DNA of 64,000 nt from Streptomyces sp. ITFR-16 (GCF_031844705.1 NZ_CP134609.1:7838136-7902135), one strand, 5' to 3'; numbered from the stretch's first letter, positions 9,032 through 17,407 are shown. Notes: generated from the sequence alone by a model not told the origin. Translations and numbers: made by a program.

Positions 9032-9985
9032 TCAGCTCTCTTCCACGTTCGCGCCGCTGAGGAAGCGCAGCGGATTGCGGCGGGTCAGCAGGTCGATCAG
9101 GTCGTCGTCCACGCCTGCCGCACGGGCCTTGGGCAGGAAGCTCCCGAAGAGGTGGCCGTAGCCCTGACCCCCCTCGGAGGCGAGATAGCCGTGGCGGGAG
9201 ATGTCGCAGCTGAGCAGGGCCCGGTCGGCGTGTCCTGCCTCCAGGAGGGCGAGCAGGAGCCGCAGCCGGACGTCGTCGCTCTGGTAGCCGTCCTTGCCGA
9301 CGGTGTCGAACGCGACGTACGCGCCGCTCGCGGCCAGCTCCCGGTGCACCGCCGGGTCGTCCAGCAGGTCCTGATGGCCGAGCGAGATCCGGTGCGGGGG
9401 CAGCCCCTCGCCGGTGAGCAGTTCCAGCTGGGCGAGGCCGCCGCGGCCGAGCTGGGCGTGGGTGGCGACGGAGAGCCCGGTGGCGAGCGCGGCCCGCGCC
9501 GCGGCGCGGAGCACCTTGCTCTCCGGCGGCGTCGGGATGTCCCCGTGGCTGCCGATCTCGCCGAGGACGCCGGGGCGGATACCCGTCGCGCCGATGCCGT
9601 GGTCGATCTCGTGGACGAGGGTGGCGGTGAGGTCCCCGACGCTGCCGCGGTCGATCTCGGAGGTGTGGAACGGCTCGTAGTACCAGCCGGTCGCGGCGAC
9701 GACGGCGACCTGGGCGTCCCGGGAGATCCGGGCCAGGGTGCGCACGTCGCGGCCCATGCCGCGGCAGGTCAGCTCGACGACGAGGGCCAGTCCGTACTCC
9801 TCGCGGAGTGCGGCCAGTTCGGCGGTGACGGCGGCGGCGTGCCGGCCGGCGGCGAGCACGGCGCCGCCGTCACCCCGGTGGTCGAGGTCGAGGACGAGGT
9901 GTTCGTGGGCCAGGGCGGGGCCGCGTACCGCGTCGGGGGCAATGTCTCCGAGGACGGTACGCAGCGCGGGGGCGGGGCTGTTCAT
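9032..9985 (-). CDS. php: Phosphotriesterase-homology protein Php (YhfV)
   Basis: A 317-residue amidohydrolase-superfamily protein. The metal site is clear: AHEHL (HxH), GEIGSHGD where a glutamate replaces the carboxylated lysine of true phosphotriesterases, ATHAQLG, SLGHQDL and SCDISRHGYL (the final aspartate). The Glu-bridged form is typical of Php/lactonase relatives, not of organophosphate hydrolases. The likely role is hydrolysis of a lactone, lactam or phosphoester intermediate. It sits 49 bp after the YhfT stop with GAAGGA before its ATG. Confidence 0.87.
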   Translation of the reverse strand: MNSPAPALRTVLGDIAPDAVRGPALAHEHLVLDLDHRGDGGAVLAAGRHAAAVTAELAALREEYGLALVVELTCRGMGRDVRTLARISRDAQVAVVAATGWYYEPFHTSEIDRGSVGDLTATLVHEIDHGIGATGIRPGVLGEIGSHGDIPTPPESKVLRAAARAALATGLSVATHAQLGRGGLAQLELLTGEGLPPHRISLGHQDLLDDPAVHRELAASGAYVAFDTVGKDGYQSDDVRLRLLLALLEAGHADRALLSCDISRHGYLASEGGQGYGHLFGSFLPKARAAGVDDDLIDLLTRRNPLRFLSGANVEES

Positions 9986-10034
9986 CGTGGGGGAGTCCTT
10001 CGCGGGTCGGCCTGCGTGATCCGGGGGAGTGGGG

Positions 10035-11372
10035 CTATCCCTTGATCGGTGTGAACAGGTCCATCCAGTACAGGAGGTTGAGGAGGATGCCGCCGACGAT
10101 CACCGCGGCCGGTGCCGCGGCCATCCGGACGACGGGCCGGCCCATCGCCTCGTTCAGCAGGTAGAGCCCGCCGACGACGAGGATGCCCAGGCCGCCGCCC
10201 ATGGCGTTGGCCGCCATCAGCGAGCCGAAGAGGATCGCCAGCTGGAGCGTCTCGCTGATCGCGCTGCGCAGATGCTCGGAGGAGTCGCGGACGCTGGGCA
10301 GCCGCCCGAGGAGCTTGCCGATGTAGGACAGGGCCAGCACCTCGGCCGCGAAGACCAGGGCGCCGACGATCGCGGCGAGGAACGGGTTCGGCATCAGGTA
10401 GCCGATGGGGTACACGAGGGTGAAGCCCGCGATGCCGTACGCGCCGGAGGCCAGCGCGGTGGTCGCGATCAGCGGGATGAAACCGAAGACGCGGTAGAAG
10501 TCGACCTGCGCCGCCTCGGAGTACTGCCCCTTCGCGATCAGGAAGCTGGTCGCCTCGCCACCGCCGAATATGTGCATCTGGGCGAGCACACAGACCCCGG
10601 CGCCCAGCACCATGAACAGGGGCAGGTACCTGCGCAGCCGGGCCGCACTGGCGCTGAAGAGCGAGGCCATCGGGTCGTCGCCCTCGACGACGGGTTCGCT
10701 CACGCCCGCGGCCCTGTCCGCCTTGCGCTGGGCGAGGTCCTTGGCGACGGCGAGACCGATGAGCATCAGCACACCGACGGCCATCGCCAGCGCGCCGGCG
10801 AACATGTTGGGCCACAGCTTCATGGTCATGACGACCAGCGCGAACTCCAGCAGCCCCGCGACGCCGCCCCACTTGCGGCCGAACTGCTTGGTGATGGCCA
10901 GCACCGGGAACAGCGTGAAGAGGAAGAGGATCGGGGTCGACATCTGCTGCATGGCGGTGATGAAGTCGACCGGCAGGTCATGGGCCACGTTGTTGGCCCC
11001 GTCGAGCCCGAAGACGACGACCGCGCCCCAGGCGCCGCCGAGGATCGGCGCGAGCCACTTCTTCGGCGACAGCATGCCGAGGATGTCGGTGGGCAGGAAG
11101 AGGAGCCAAGGGTTCAGCACACCGGTGGACAGGGCCATCGGGGCGCCGAGCCCGAAGATGAACCCGGCCGAGAGGCCGAACGAGACCGCCGTCGTCGCGC
11201 TGCGCGTGGTGCGCCCCTGGATGAAGTCCAGGAGGAACGGGCGTACGCCGTCGTTGAAGACGGCCAGCGCCATGTGCGCGATGTACGCGGTCAGCGCACA
11301 GAGGGCGATGACGGTCAGTTGCTGGGCCAGCGAGAAGTCGAGGCTCGTACCGGCTGCGAGTGTCGTACTCAC
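10035..11372 (-). CDS. yhfT: Polytopic membrane protein YhfT
   Basis: A 445-residue integral membrane protein with about 10-12 hydrophobic helices (for example LTVIALCALTAYIAHMALAV, GFIFGLGAPMALSTG, LPLFMVLGAGVCVLA, IAGFTLVYPIGYLM) and a charged cytoplasmic loop near residues 205-235. Length and context match YhfT, the presumed transporter of the yhf cluster; the substrate is unknown. Conserved-looking stretches LDGANNVAHDLP and NPFLAAIVGALVFAAE may line the path. The start is GTG behind AAGGAG. It presumably imports the compound that the soluble enzymes process. Confidence 0.85.
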   Translation of the reverse strand: MSTTLAAGTSLDFSLAQQLTVIALCALTAYIAHMALAVFNDGVRPFLLDFIQGRTTRSATTAVSFGLSAGFIFGLGAPMALSTGVLNPWLLFLPTDILGMLSPKKWLAPILGGAWGAVVVFGLDGANNVAHDLPVDFITAMQQMSTPILFLFTLFPVLAITKQFGRKWGGVAGLLEFALVVMTMKLWPNMFAGALAMAVGVLMLIGLAVAKDLAQRKADRAAGVSEPVVEGDDPMASLFSASAARLRRYLPLFMVLGAGVCVLAQMHIFGGGEATSFLIAKGQYSEAAQVDFYRVFGFIPLIATTALASGAYGIAGFTLVYPIGYLMPNPFLAAIVGALVFAAEVLALSYIGKLLGRLPSVRDSSEHLRSAISETLQLAILFGSLMAANAMGGGLGILVVGGLYLLNEAMGRPVVRMAAAPAAVIVGGILLNLLYWMDLFTPIKG

Positions 11373-11419
11373 GGGGTCACTCCTTCGTGCCCGGGGCGAT
11401 CAGAGCGGGGTGGCTGGGG

Positions 11420-11776
11420 TCAGCCGCGGGCGGCGATGGCGCGCGCCATGAGGGGGGCGATGGTGTCGATCTGGTCCATCGAGAAGCCGAAGACCTTCTT
11501 GCCCTCGTCCAGCAGGGCGGTGATCTGCTCCTCGGTGGGGACACTGCGGCCGAAGGTGTGGCAGACGGCGCTGCCCATCAGGCCGACGAGGACGCCGAGC
11601 GAGGCACCGGCGCCCGTGTGGCAGGTGCCCAGGTAGTAGTCGGCCTGGGCGACGCGCAGCTTCATCGCGGCGTCCATGTCGCTGGAGGCGGTGACCTCCA
11701 GGCCCTCGATGCCGAGCTGCTTGATGGTGTGGGTGACCTCGGTTTTGCCGACGCCGCCGGCGAGGATCTTCGTCAT
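11420..11776 (-). CDS. yhfU: DUF2620 protein YhfU
   Basis: A 118-residue soluble protein beginning MTKILAGGVGKTEVTHTIKQ, with ADYYLGTCHTGAGASLGVL and SAVCHTFGRS. This is the DUF2620 family typified by E. coli YhfU, almost exactly the same length. The GxGK start and the glycine-rich GTCHTGAGASLG segment resemble PTS EIIB-like or small nucleotide-binding folds, but no activity is known. It lies between the PRD protein and the transporter, with a 21-nt hairpin upstream. Confidence 0.83.
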   Translation of the reverse strand: MTKILAGGVGKTEVTHTIKQLGIEGLEVTASSDMDAAMKLRVAQADYYLGTCHTGAGASLGVLVGLMGSAVCHTFGRSVPTEEQITALLDEGKKVFGFSMDQIDTIAPLMARAIAARG

Positions 11777-11799
11777 GTCCTGCTTCTTTCCTGGTGGTT

Positions 11800-11820
11800 C
11801 GGACCGGCCGAACCGGTCCG
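11800..11820 (-). promoter_or_regulatory. Hairpin between yhfY and yhfU
   Basis: CGGACCGG and CCGGTCCG form a perfect 8-bp stem around a 5-nt loop in the 58-bp gap between two operon genes. There is no U tract, so it is more likely an mRNA stability or processing element, or partial terminator, than a strong terminator. Confidence 0.4.
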
Positions 11821-11834
11821 GGGGACGGGGTGGT

Positions 11835-12221
11835 TCAGGAGGATGGGGCGGCGGGTGTCTGCTGCGCCAGTACCGCGAGGTGCATGCTCAGGAAGTTCAC
11901 CTCGGACTCCGGGAGGGCGGCTCCGAGCTCGCGCTGTGCGCGCTCGGCGACGGTACGGGCGCGGCTGACGGCCTCGGGGTGTCCGGCCAGTTCGGCGGCG
12001 ACCTGGTCGTCGGTGAGGAACTGCTCGATGGCCTCGCCGTTCAGGAGCCGGGTGAGCGCCATCATCAGGTGGCTGGTGAGCATGCCCGCGGTCGCCTCGG
12101 TCACGGTGTTGCCCTCCGCCTCCAGGGCGGCCAGCTCGGCCGTGACGAAGTCGGCCACCTCGGGCTTGATCTGCCCTCCTTCGCGGAAGAGCTGAATCCG
12201 CAGGGCCAGCTGGTCGTCCAT
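11835..12221 (-). CDS. yhfY: PRD-domain protein YhfY
   Basis: A 128-residue stand-alone PTS-regulation domain. Two histidine motifs are visible: TSHLMMALTRLLNGE and EVNFLSMHLAVL, the usual positions of PRD phosphorylation histidines. There is no DNA-binding domain, so it probably partners another protein, most likely YhfZ. AAGGAGG precedes the ATG. A promoter-like sequence nearly identical to the one before yhfZ sits directly upstream, so transcription of the structural genes probably starts here. The PRD hints that the operon senses phosphorylation state or a phosphorylated ligand. Confidence 0.82.
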   Translation of the reverse strand: MDDQLALRIQLFREGGQIKPEVADFVTAELAALEAEGNTVTEATAGMLTSHLMMALTRLLNGEAIEQFLTDDQVAAELAGHPEAVSRARTVAERAQRELGAALPESEVNFLSMHLAVLAQQTPAAPSS

Positions 12222-12240
12222 GGCGGTCCTCCTTAAATCG

Positions 12241-12269
12241 ACAGTAACCAGGATTTTGTATTTTGATGA
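12241..12269 (-). promoter_or_regulatory. Promoter/operator copy 1 (before yhfY)
   Basis: On the minus strand TCATCA and TACTGT are 17 bp apart, followed 19 nt later by the yhfY ATG. Positions 12241-12266 match 13277-13302 at 21 of 26 bases, including the -10 and the spacer. Conservation of the spacer, not only the hexamers, suggests a protein-binding site, most simply YhfZ. Confidence 0.6.
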
Positions 12270-12270
12270 G

Positions 12271-12312
12271 GTCGAAGGTCCCGTCGTGGCAGGACCTTCG
12301 ACCTGCCACGAC
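12271..12312 (-). promoter_or_regulatory. Interleaved inverted repeats between yhfZ and yhfY
   Basis: Two perfect 11-bp stems overlap: GTCGAAGGTCC (12271-12281) pairs with 12292-12302, and GTCGTGGCAGG (12283-12293) pairs with 12302-12312. Each stem uses the loop of the other, so as RNA they are essentially mutually exclusive. The segment lies in the 3' untranslated part of yhfZ and just upstream of the yhfY promoter. It could be a switchable terminator/antiterminator or a double operator. Confidence 0.6.
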
Positions 12313-12330
12313 CGGCCCGCCGGCCGGGGC

Positions 12331-13269
12331 TCAGTACGAGGGCAGGCGCGTGCCCTCGATCACCTCGCGCTGGAGCGAGGTGATCAGTGAGAGATCCAGG
12401 GAGTCCCGGACGGCGGCCAGGGCCTTGGCCCCTTGGGTCCGGCCGATGACGGCCGCGCTCGAGTTGCGCAGCGACAGCTCGCGGGTGACCTCGTCCCCCA
12501 GCGGAAGCACGTCGACGCCGAACCCGAGCCGGTCCTGCACCTCGTCCAGGTTCCAGACGGTGGCGTCGACCTCTTCGCGGGCGAAGAGGTCGCGCAGCTG
12601 CATGTACGAGGCCTCCAGCAGCTGGATGTCCGGGCGCCCGGCGAAGACCAGGTCGACCAGCATGCGCAGATCCTCCGACGCGTGGTCGACCGCGACCCGC
12701 AGGCCCGGGGTGTCCAGATCCACGCCGTGGCGCAGGAGCATGCCGTGCGCGCCGACGTAGGTGGCCGGCCCCAGGTCTGCCACCAGCTCCACCGGGTGCT
12801 CGGCGATCAGCTCGTCGGCGGCGAAGCGGGACAGGACGACGAGGTCGACCTTGCCTTCGAGCAGGGCGGCGGTACGGGCCCCGGCGCCTCGCATGAACGT
12901 GATCGCAAAGGGCGCGCCCGCTTTCTCGAAGGCGCCGCGCAGTCCGGTGGCGAGGCCCTCGTACCGGCGGGAGTACGGCAGGGGCATCGCGGCCAGCAGT
13001 GTCCCGAGCCCGGAGAGCCGCCAGAGTATGGAGCGGTCCGAGCGGGCGAGAAAGGTGCCGAGGTGCCCTCGGGCGGTCGTCCTGATGGCGCCGGACTCCT
13101 CCAGCAACTGCAGGGCCGCCTGAACCGTGCCGTTTCCGCAGCCCAGTTCCTCCGCGTAGTCCCGCACCCGGGGCAGCCGCGTGTCCGGCTCATGGTTGAG
13201 CAGCAGGACCGCGAGCTGGCGGGCTGCCAGCCCGTTGCGCGTGAGGAAGCGGTCATCGAAGGCGTTCAC
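12331..13269 (-). CDS. yhfZ: GntR-like transcriptional regulator YhfZ
   Basis: A 312-residue regulator. Residues ~10-70 form a winged helix (RQLAVLLLNHEPDTRLPRVR, AEELGCGNGTVQAALQLLEE); the remainder resembles a periplasmic-binding-protein-type sensor (MRGAGARTAALLEGKVDLVV, LRVAVDHASEDLRMLVDLVF). E. coli YhfZ has the same plan and size. The start is taken as GTG 13269 because a -10 TACTGT ends exactly 7 nt upstream, leaving no room for a leader: the message looks leaderless. It heads the operon and probably controls both its own and the yhfY promoter. Confidence 0.83.
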   Translation of the reverse strand: MNAFDDRFLTRNGLAARQLAVLLLNHEPDTRLPRVRDYAEELGCGNGTVQAALQLLEESGAIRTTARGHLGTFLARSDRSILWRLSGLGTLLAAMPLPYSRRYEGLATGLRGAFEKAGAPFAITFMRGAGARTAALLEGKVDLVVLSRFAADELIAEHPVELVADLGPATYVGAHGMLLRHGVDLDTPGLRVAVDHASEDLRMLVDLVFAGRPDIQLLEASYMQLRDLFAREEVDATVWNLDEVQDRLGFGVDVLPLGDEVTRELSLRNSSAAVIGRTQGAKALAAVRDSLDLSLITSLQREVIEGTRLPSY

Positions 13270-13276
13270 AAAAGGA

Positions 13277-13305
13277 ACAGTAAACAGGATTCTGGATATT
13301 GGCAA
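13277..13305 (-). promoter_or_regulatory. Promoter/operator copy 2 (leaderless start of yhfZ)
   Basis: TTGCCA (13300-13305) and TACTGT (13277-13282) on the minus strand are separated by 17 bp, a good housekeeping-type promoter. The expected transcription start coincides with the GTG of yhfZ. The sequence is the partner of 12241-12266. Confidence 0.65.
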
Positions 13306-13567
13306 GGCTCCTTGCCGAACCGCAACCGGAGGGCGCATGGCATGGGCCAAGGGGGCGACGGGGAGGGACCAGCCGGAATCCGTCCGGGGCCGGCCCCGGA
13401 CGGCGCTGGCCCGGCGGTCCGGGGCTTCTCCAGCTGCGCGCGCTGCTGCGGGATGGTGCACCCCGGGCTGTGGGCTCGGCGGAGCGGTAGCCGGAGGGCG
13501 GCCGCTTGTCCGCTTCCCGGCAGGACGCATCGGCTCGGCCGACCGCGGCAGGGGTTCGCCGACGCGC
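13304..13567. other. Intergenic, no gene seen
   Basis: GC-rich sequence between the yhfZ promoter and the next IS. The open frames here have no homologous-looking motifs or start signals. It probably contained the upstream neighbour of the yhf operon before IS insertion. Confidence 0.4.
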
Positions 13568-14440
13568 TAAAGGGTGTTGCAGAAGGTTCGGCTTCGGCAG
13601 GCTGAAGTGGCGGCTGGCCTGCTGTTTCACCGTGTCATGGCGAGGTTGTGCATGGTGGCGACGGCTTGGACCGCGTGGTGAAGGCCGTCTCCTTTCTGGC
13701 GGCAGTCTCGCGGGATCTTTTAGTTCTTCATCCGGGCGAAGGTGTGCTCGACACGGGCTCGCACCCTTCGGTGCTCGGCGTTGTCCTCCTCCTGCCCGCG
13801 CAGGAGGGGGCGGCCGGCTCTCCTGCGGTGCGGGACGATCAGGCCGGTGCCGGGGTAGGCGCCGTCCGCAATGACCGTCGTGCCCGCCGCCAGAGCGGGC
13901 AGGCCCGACTCCCGCCAGACGTGAGCGTCGGCCTTGTTACCTGGCGCCGGCCGGGCCGCCGCGACGACCAAACGGGTGTCCGCGTCGATGATGACCTGCA
14001 CGTTCGCCGAGAACCGGTAATTGCGGTACGAGGCACCAACCTTGCGGTCACGGACCGGAATGAGGGTGCCGTCCACGATCCACAGCCGCTCGGTGTCCGC
14101 CACCGGCCGCGAAGCCCGCTCAAGCGCCGGCAGCGGACCAAGCCGCTGGATGACCCGGCACACCGTCGCCGGCGAGATGCCGAACAACGGCGCCGGCTGC
14201 CGCATCGTGAGGTTCGTGCGGTAGTACACGGCCACCAGCAGCACCCGGTCCGGCAGCGGCAAACACCACGGCCGGCCGCCGCCGGGCCCGTTCCCGCCCC
14301 GCTCGCGCACCGCCTTCACCAGCTTCGCGAACCGGTCCATCCGCAAGCCCGTGAACGTCTCCACCCACAACGGCTCAGCCCTCAACACCCCACCCGTACA
14401 GGCAAAATGCCCAGAACACAGCCTTCTGCAACACCCTTTA
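13568..14440 (-). mobile_element. IS5-type element, inactive
   Basis: Delimited by a 19-bp inverted repeat TAAAGGGTGTTGCAGAAGG (13568-13586) and its complement at 14422-14440. The ends are flanked by CTAA/TTAG, consistent with a TA-type target. Its only gene has a nonsense codon. Confidence 0.8.
13627..14388 (-). pseudogene. IS5-family transposase with premature stop
   Basis: From GTG 14388 the frame encodes a transposase of ~253 residues: helix-turn-helix (PDRVLLVAVYYRTNLTMRQ, FGISPATVCRVIQRLG), LWIVDGTLIPVRD, VQVIIDADTRLVVAAARPAPGN, TTVIADGAYPGTGLIVPHRR and ARVEHTFARMKN. A TAA at 13720-13722 stands where an aromatic residue is expected; the same frame continues as KIPRDCRQKGDGLHHAVQ to a normal TGA at 13627. 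The last 30 residues normally follow the catalytic glutamate region, so the shortened protein is probably inactive. Confidence 0.75.
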
Positions 14441-14457
14441 GACAGCCCTGCGAGGCC

Positions 14458-14770
14458 GACGCGGGCCTGGAAGTCGACCGGAGTGCGACGCAAGGAAGTG
14501 CTGAGAGCTCTGGGCATCTTCCAGCGGGCTGCTGTCGGTCAGCTCTGGCGGCGGATGCTGCGCCCCACAGACTGGCACGACCGGATCACCAGAGACATCC
14601 TGAAACGCGTTGAAGAAGGACGGGCCCGGTCCGGGTGGTGACGCGAATCGGGTCGGGGCACAAAATGTGGGTGCTTACGGAAAAGGGCCACGGCAAGCCA
14701 GGACGCTGCTGCCGAAGTCAGTTACGGGCATACCCAGTACGCCGACCTGTGCGAAACCTTCCCGGACCGT
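14458..14770 (+). pseudogene. Replication-relaxation family protein remnant
   Basis: Reads RRKEVLRALGIFQRAAVGQL, WRRMLRPTDWHDRITRDILK, then GHKMWVLTEKGH and, in a shifted frame, RTLLPKSVTG. This order (N-terminal winged helix RKEVLRALGxFxxA, then a W-x-LT-x-xG segment) matches the replication-relaxation proteins of Streptomyces plasmids and integrative elements. The gene lacks a start, is frameshifted and fades out after ~14770; a fragment at 14890-14960 (AALYVEIANKVGEHDA) may be from its C-terminal domain. The IS ends 18 bp upstream. Confidence 0.45.
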
Positions 14771-15367
14771 TGTTGCAGCACGTCCCGCACGCCAGCCGCC
14801 ACCCCGGCTGCGCAGGGAGCCGGGCATAGAACGGCGCCCAGCCCTCGTCCTCCTGAGGGCATCCAGGACCCATGTGTGAACACGGATCCGAACACCCTTT
14901 GGCCGCACTGTACGTGGAGATCGCCAACAAGGTCGGCGAACACGATGCCTCGGCAGACCGCCACCGCTCAGCGGCTTGGGTCTGGTCTGTCTCGCCGCGG
15001 TCGGGCTCCATCCGCAGCGTTTTGGACGTCCGGACCGCGAACGCACTCTCCAGCCCCAGGGGCCAACCGCCGAAGGACTTCCGGAGCCGATCACCAAGAG
15101 AACGGACGAGCCGGAGCGATCGGCGCGGACTCCTGCGGAGCGGCTCGCGGAGGGAAGGGAAAGCCGAGCGAAGAGAGGTGTGCGGGTGTGCGAATGCGTG
15201 CGCCTCGGCGCATCATTCCTCAGCTCCTTCCCCGTTGCCCGCTGGTCCGGCCGGGCAATATCAACGTAATGCGGAAGCTGACTGAGGGGGCGATATATTT
15301 TCGCGCATCTCCCTTCGGAGTAGCCCAGCCGAGCGGCCGAGTTCGGCCATATTTTGTGCGGGCGGCT
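14771..15367. other. Decayed region, no intact gene
   Basis: No frame combines a credible start with family-like sequence. The only protein-like piece is the 14890-14960 fragment noted under the replication-relaxation remnant. Confidence 0.4.
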
Positions 15368-15643
15368 CTACCTATCCGGTTCGTCGGTCGTTTGTGATGC
15401 GGGATCAGTTCCGGGTTTCCGATAAGAGATCAGGTCGCCCGGCTGGCAGTCCAGCGCTTCACAGATTCGGGTCAGGGTGGAGAATCGGATGGCTTTGGCG
15501 CGACCATTTTTGAGGATCGAAAGATTGACGACGGTCACGCCGACCTGGTTCGCCAAGCCCGTAAGAGTCATGCCACGTTCGGCCAGGACGCGATCGAGGT
15601 GCACCTCGATCGCGTGGCTTTCCGAAGTTGCGCCGCCGTCCAT
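15368..15643 (-). CDS. XRE-family regulator (YozG type)
   Basis: A 91-residue DNA-binding protein with a complete Cro/C1 helix-turn-helix: LDRVLAERGMTLTGLANQVG, VTVVNLSILKNGRAKAIRF, STLTRICEALDCQPGDLISY. Its ATG overlaps the stop of the upstream membrane gene (TGATG), a sign of translational coupling. DUF2975 membrane proteins and small XRE regulators of this type are habitual partners. It probably represses its own operon through the 31-bp palindrome upstream of the pair. Confidence 0.88.
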   Translation of the reverse strand: MDGGATSESHAIEVHLDRVLAERGMTLTGLANQVGVTVVNLSILKNGRAKAIRFSTLTRICEALDCQPGDLISYRKPGTDPASQTTDEPDR

Positions 15644-16266
15644 CAGATCGTCGCCTCGATGTCCTCGCGCATCGCGGTGCCCGCGCGCACGATCCGCGCG
15701 AAGGTCAGCAGCCCGAGGCCGACGAGGGGCGACAGGAGGGGGACGTCCCACACGTTGCCCGGGGAAGCCCCGTCCGCAGCCGCGAGCGTCGCCAGCAACG
15801 CCGCCTGGGACGCGGCCTGGGCTGCGGCCGCGACCAGGCCGCCGACCAGGGTCCACCAGCCGAGGACGCGCAGGCGCGAGGCTGTTCGAGCGGTGTAGAC
15901 GCCCTCGCGGGCGGCTCCCTGGAGCAGCCGATTGAGCAGCCACAGGCCGCCGAGGGCCAGGATGACCGGCGGTAGGGTGCCCGCCGCCTGAAGAAGCTTC
16001 TGGCCGGCAGAGGGGTCCGTGGTGCAGTACCGCGGAACCGAGGAGACATCGACGCCCGCCTTCGGGCCGAAGACCGTGTCCATCCCAGCCCCGTCGGCGG
16101 ACATACCGTCGGAGGTGACACACACGCTGCGGCCCAGCCCGCCGAAGTGGATGTCATCGACGAACAGGCTCAGTACGAAGCCCAGTACGGCCACGCCTAT
16201 CACCACCCGCAAGGCCACCGACACCACACCGAGAAGAGGTTCGAGCATCTTGCGCTGTTCAGTCAT
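15643..16266 (-). CDS. DUF2975 membrane protein
   Basis: A 207-residue membrane protein with four hydrophobic helices: LGVVSVALRVVIGVAVLGFV, GTLPPVILALGGLWLLNRL, LRVLGWWTLVGGLVAAAAQA and a C-terminal LLSPLVGLGLLTFARIV, plus an extracytoplasmic loop (residues ~45-95) with two cysteines. This is the DUF2975 layout. The start MTEQRKMLEP was chosen for an AAGGTG 9 nt upstream. The physiological role is unknown; in Firmicutes and actinobacteria such pairs are thought to respond to membrane stress. Confidence 0.8.
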   Translation of the reverse strand: MTEQRKMLEPLLGVVSVALRVVIGVAVLGFVLSLFVDDIHFGGLGRSVCVTSDGMSADGAGMDTVFGPKAGVDVSSVPRYCTTDPSAGQKLLQAAGTLPPVILALGGLWLLNRLLQGAAREGVYTARTASRLRVLGWWTLVGGLVAAAAQAASQAALLATLAAADGASPGNVWDVPLLSPLVGLGLLTFARIVRAGTAMREDIEATI

Positions 16267-16280
16267 GACCACCATCACCT

Positions 16281-16311
16281 TATCGTTCCTCGATAGTATC
16301 GAGGAACGATA
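16281..16311. promoter_or_regulatory. 31-bp perfect palindrome (operator)
   Basis: TATCGTTCCTCGATA, a central G, then the exact reverse complement. It lies 14 bp before the ATG of the DUF2975 gene, where repressor binding would block transcription or early elongation. The XRE protein of the same operon is the natural candidate. Confidence 0.7.
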
Positions 16312-17407
16312 AGATGATCGCCCCATCGGACGCAACCCCTTGCCCTGCGGCCCGCTGCAACACCCAGGCAGGGCCCGGGATTGCATATCCTCCCCGTCAA
16401 GCCCTGCGGGAGCTGAGGACGTGGGGCGGCAGGAAGGGCACGGGGCGCCGGTCGCAGTCCAGGTGCCGTGCTCTTCGTTGCTCCTCGTTCGAGCGGAGGT
16501 GAGTCGGCAGCCCATGCCGGCGGTGGGCGGTGGCGCGGTTGTGCCAGTCCAGGACCTGCTCCCGGGTGAGCTGCGCCGCAGCGTGAAGAGGAGGGGCCCG
16601 AGGCTATGGGTGCTTGACGATCAAGTTGGAGTCGGTTGCGATGCGGCCCAGACGGCCGTCCTTCGGCTCGGGGTGCAGGACGGCCGTCTGCGGCGGGCCG
16701 CTCCAGGACGGTGCGGCCCTACCTGGTCGCGCCGGACTCGTCGGTCACGGCCGAGCGGGCGGGGCCGGAAGTCGGTCCAGCCCGCCCCCGATAGTGGGAC
16801 CTCGCTGATGCCATTACCTTATTCTGTCCGTGTCGCGGCGTATGTATCCATTCGTGGGTGAGGCGGCGGGCGATTGGGCGCCGTTCCGGCGTTGGTCGTG
16901 CCCACGGCCCGGGGGCCGTCGGATGATGTGACGGGGGTTGTCCCGCAGAGGAATCTCTCCACTGTGGTCGCTGAATGGATCGCTACCGCTGAGGCGGTTC
17001 TTCCTCCCGAACAGAAGGGTGTCCGACACATGAGCATCATGACTTGCGCAGGTGCCCGTGGGCGTGCTGTTGGGCGGCCCGGACAGCATGCTGGACACGG
17101 GTGCCCTGCGGTTGAGCACCGCGGGGTCCAGTCCGCGGCCCGGTCTGCCGGAGGGGCCGCAGTTCGTGCGGGACCAGGTCCTGTCCCAGCACGCGGCGCC
17201 CCGACTGCTCGTCAGCAACGGCTCGCCCGCTACACAGGCCGAGGTCTCACTGCCCAGAAGCCGGCCACCGATGAAGTCGACCATCTCGGCCCGTCCACGG
17301 TGGACTCGGACGTCTCCGCCCGGCCGCTGGGCCGCGCACCCCGGCCGGCTCGGGCCGCCCGAGGTGAAGCGCCCGCACCATCAGCACGACGATACGAGGA
17401 GGAGTTC
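16312..17407. other. 1.1-kb stretch without a convincing gene
   Basis: Several long frames exist because of GC bias, but none has a good start and recognisable motifs. A piece at 17049-17240 read rightward (VGVLLGGPDSMLDTGALRLS, LVSNGSPATQAEV) looks protein-like and may be a remnant. The promoter of the tyrosinase operon should be in the last ~150 bases. Confidence 0.4.

Noticed and set aside
8295..9161. Long open frames on the strand opposite the yhf operon
   Set aside because: They are mirror frames caused by third-position GC bias; the leftward genes have family motifs and ribosome-binding sites.
9032..9985. Organophosphate-degrading phosphotriesterase
   Set aside because: The bridging residue is Glu (GEIGS), as in Php-type proteins, not the carboxylated Lys of organophosphate hydrolases.
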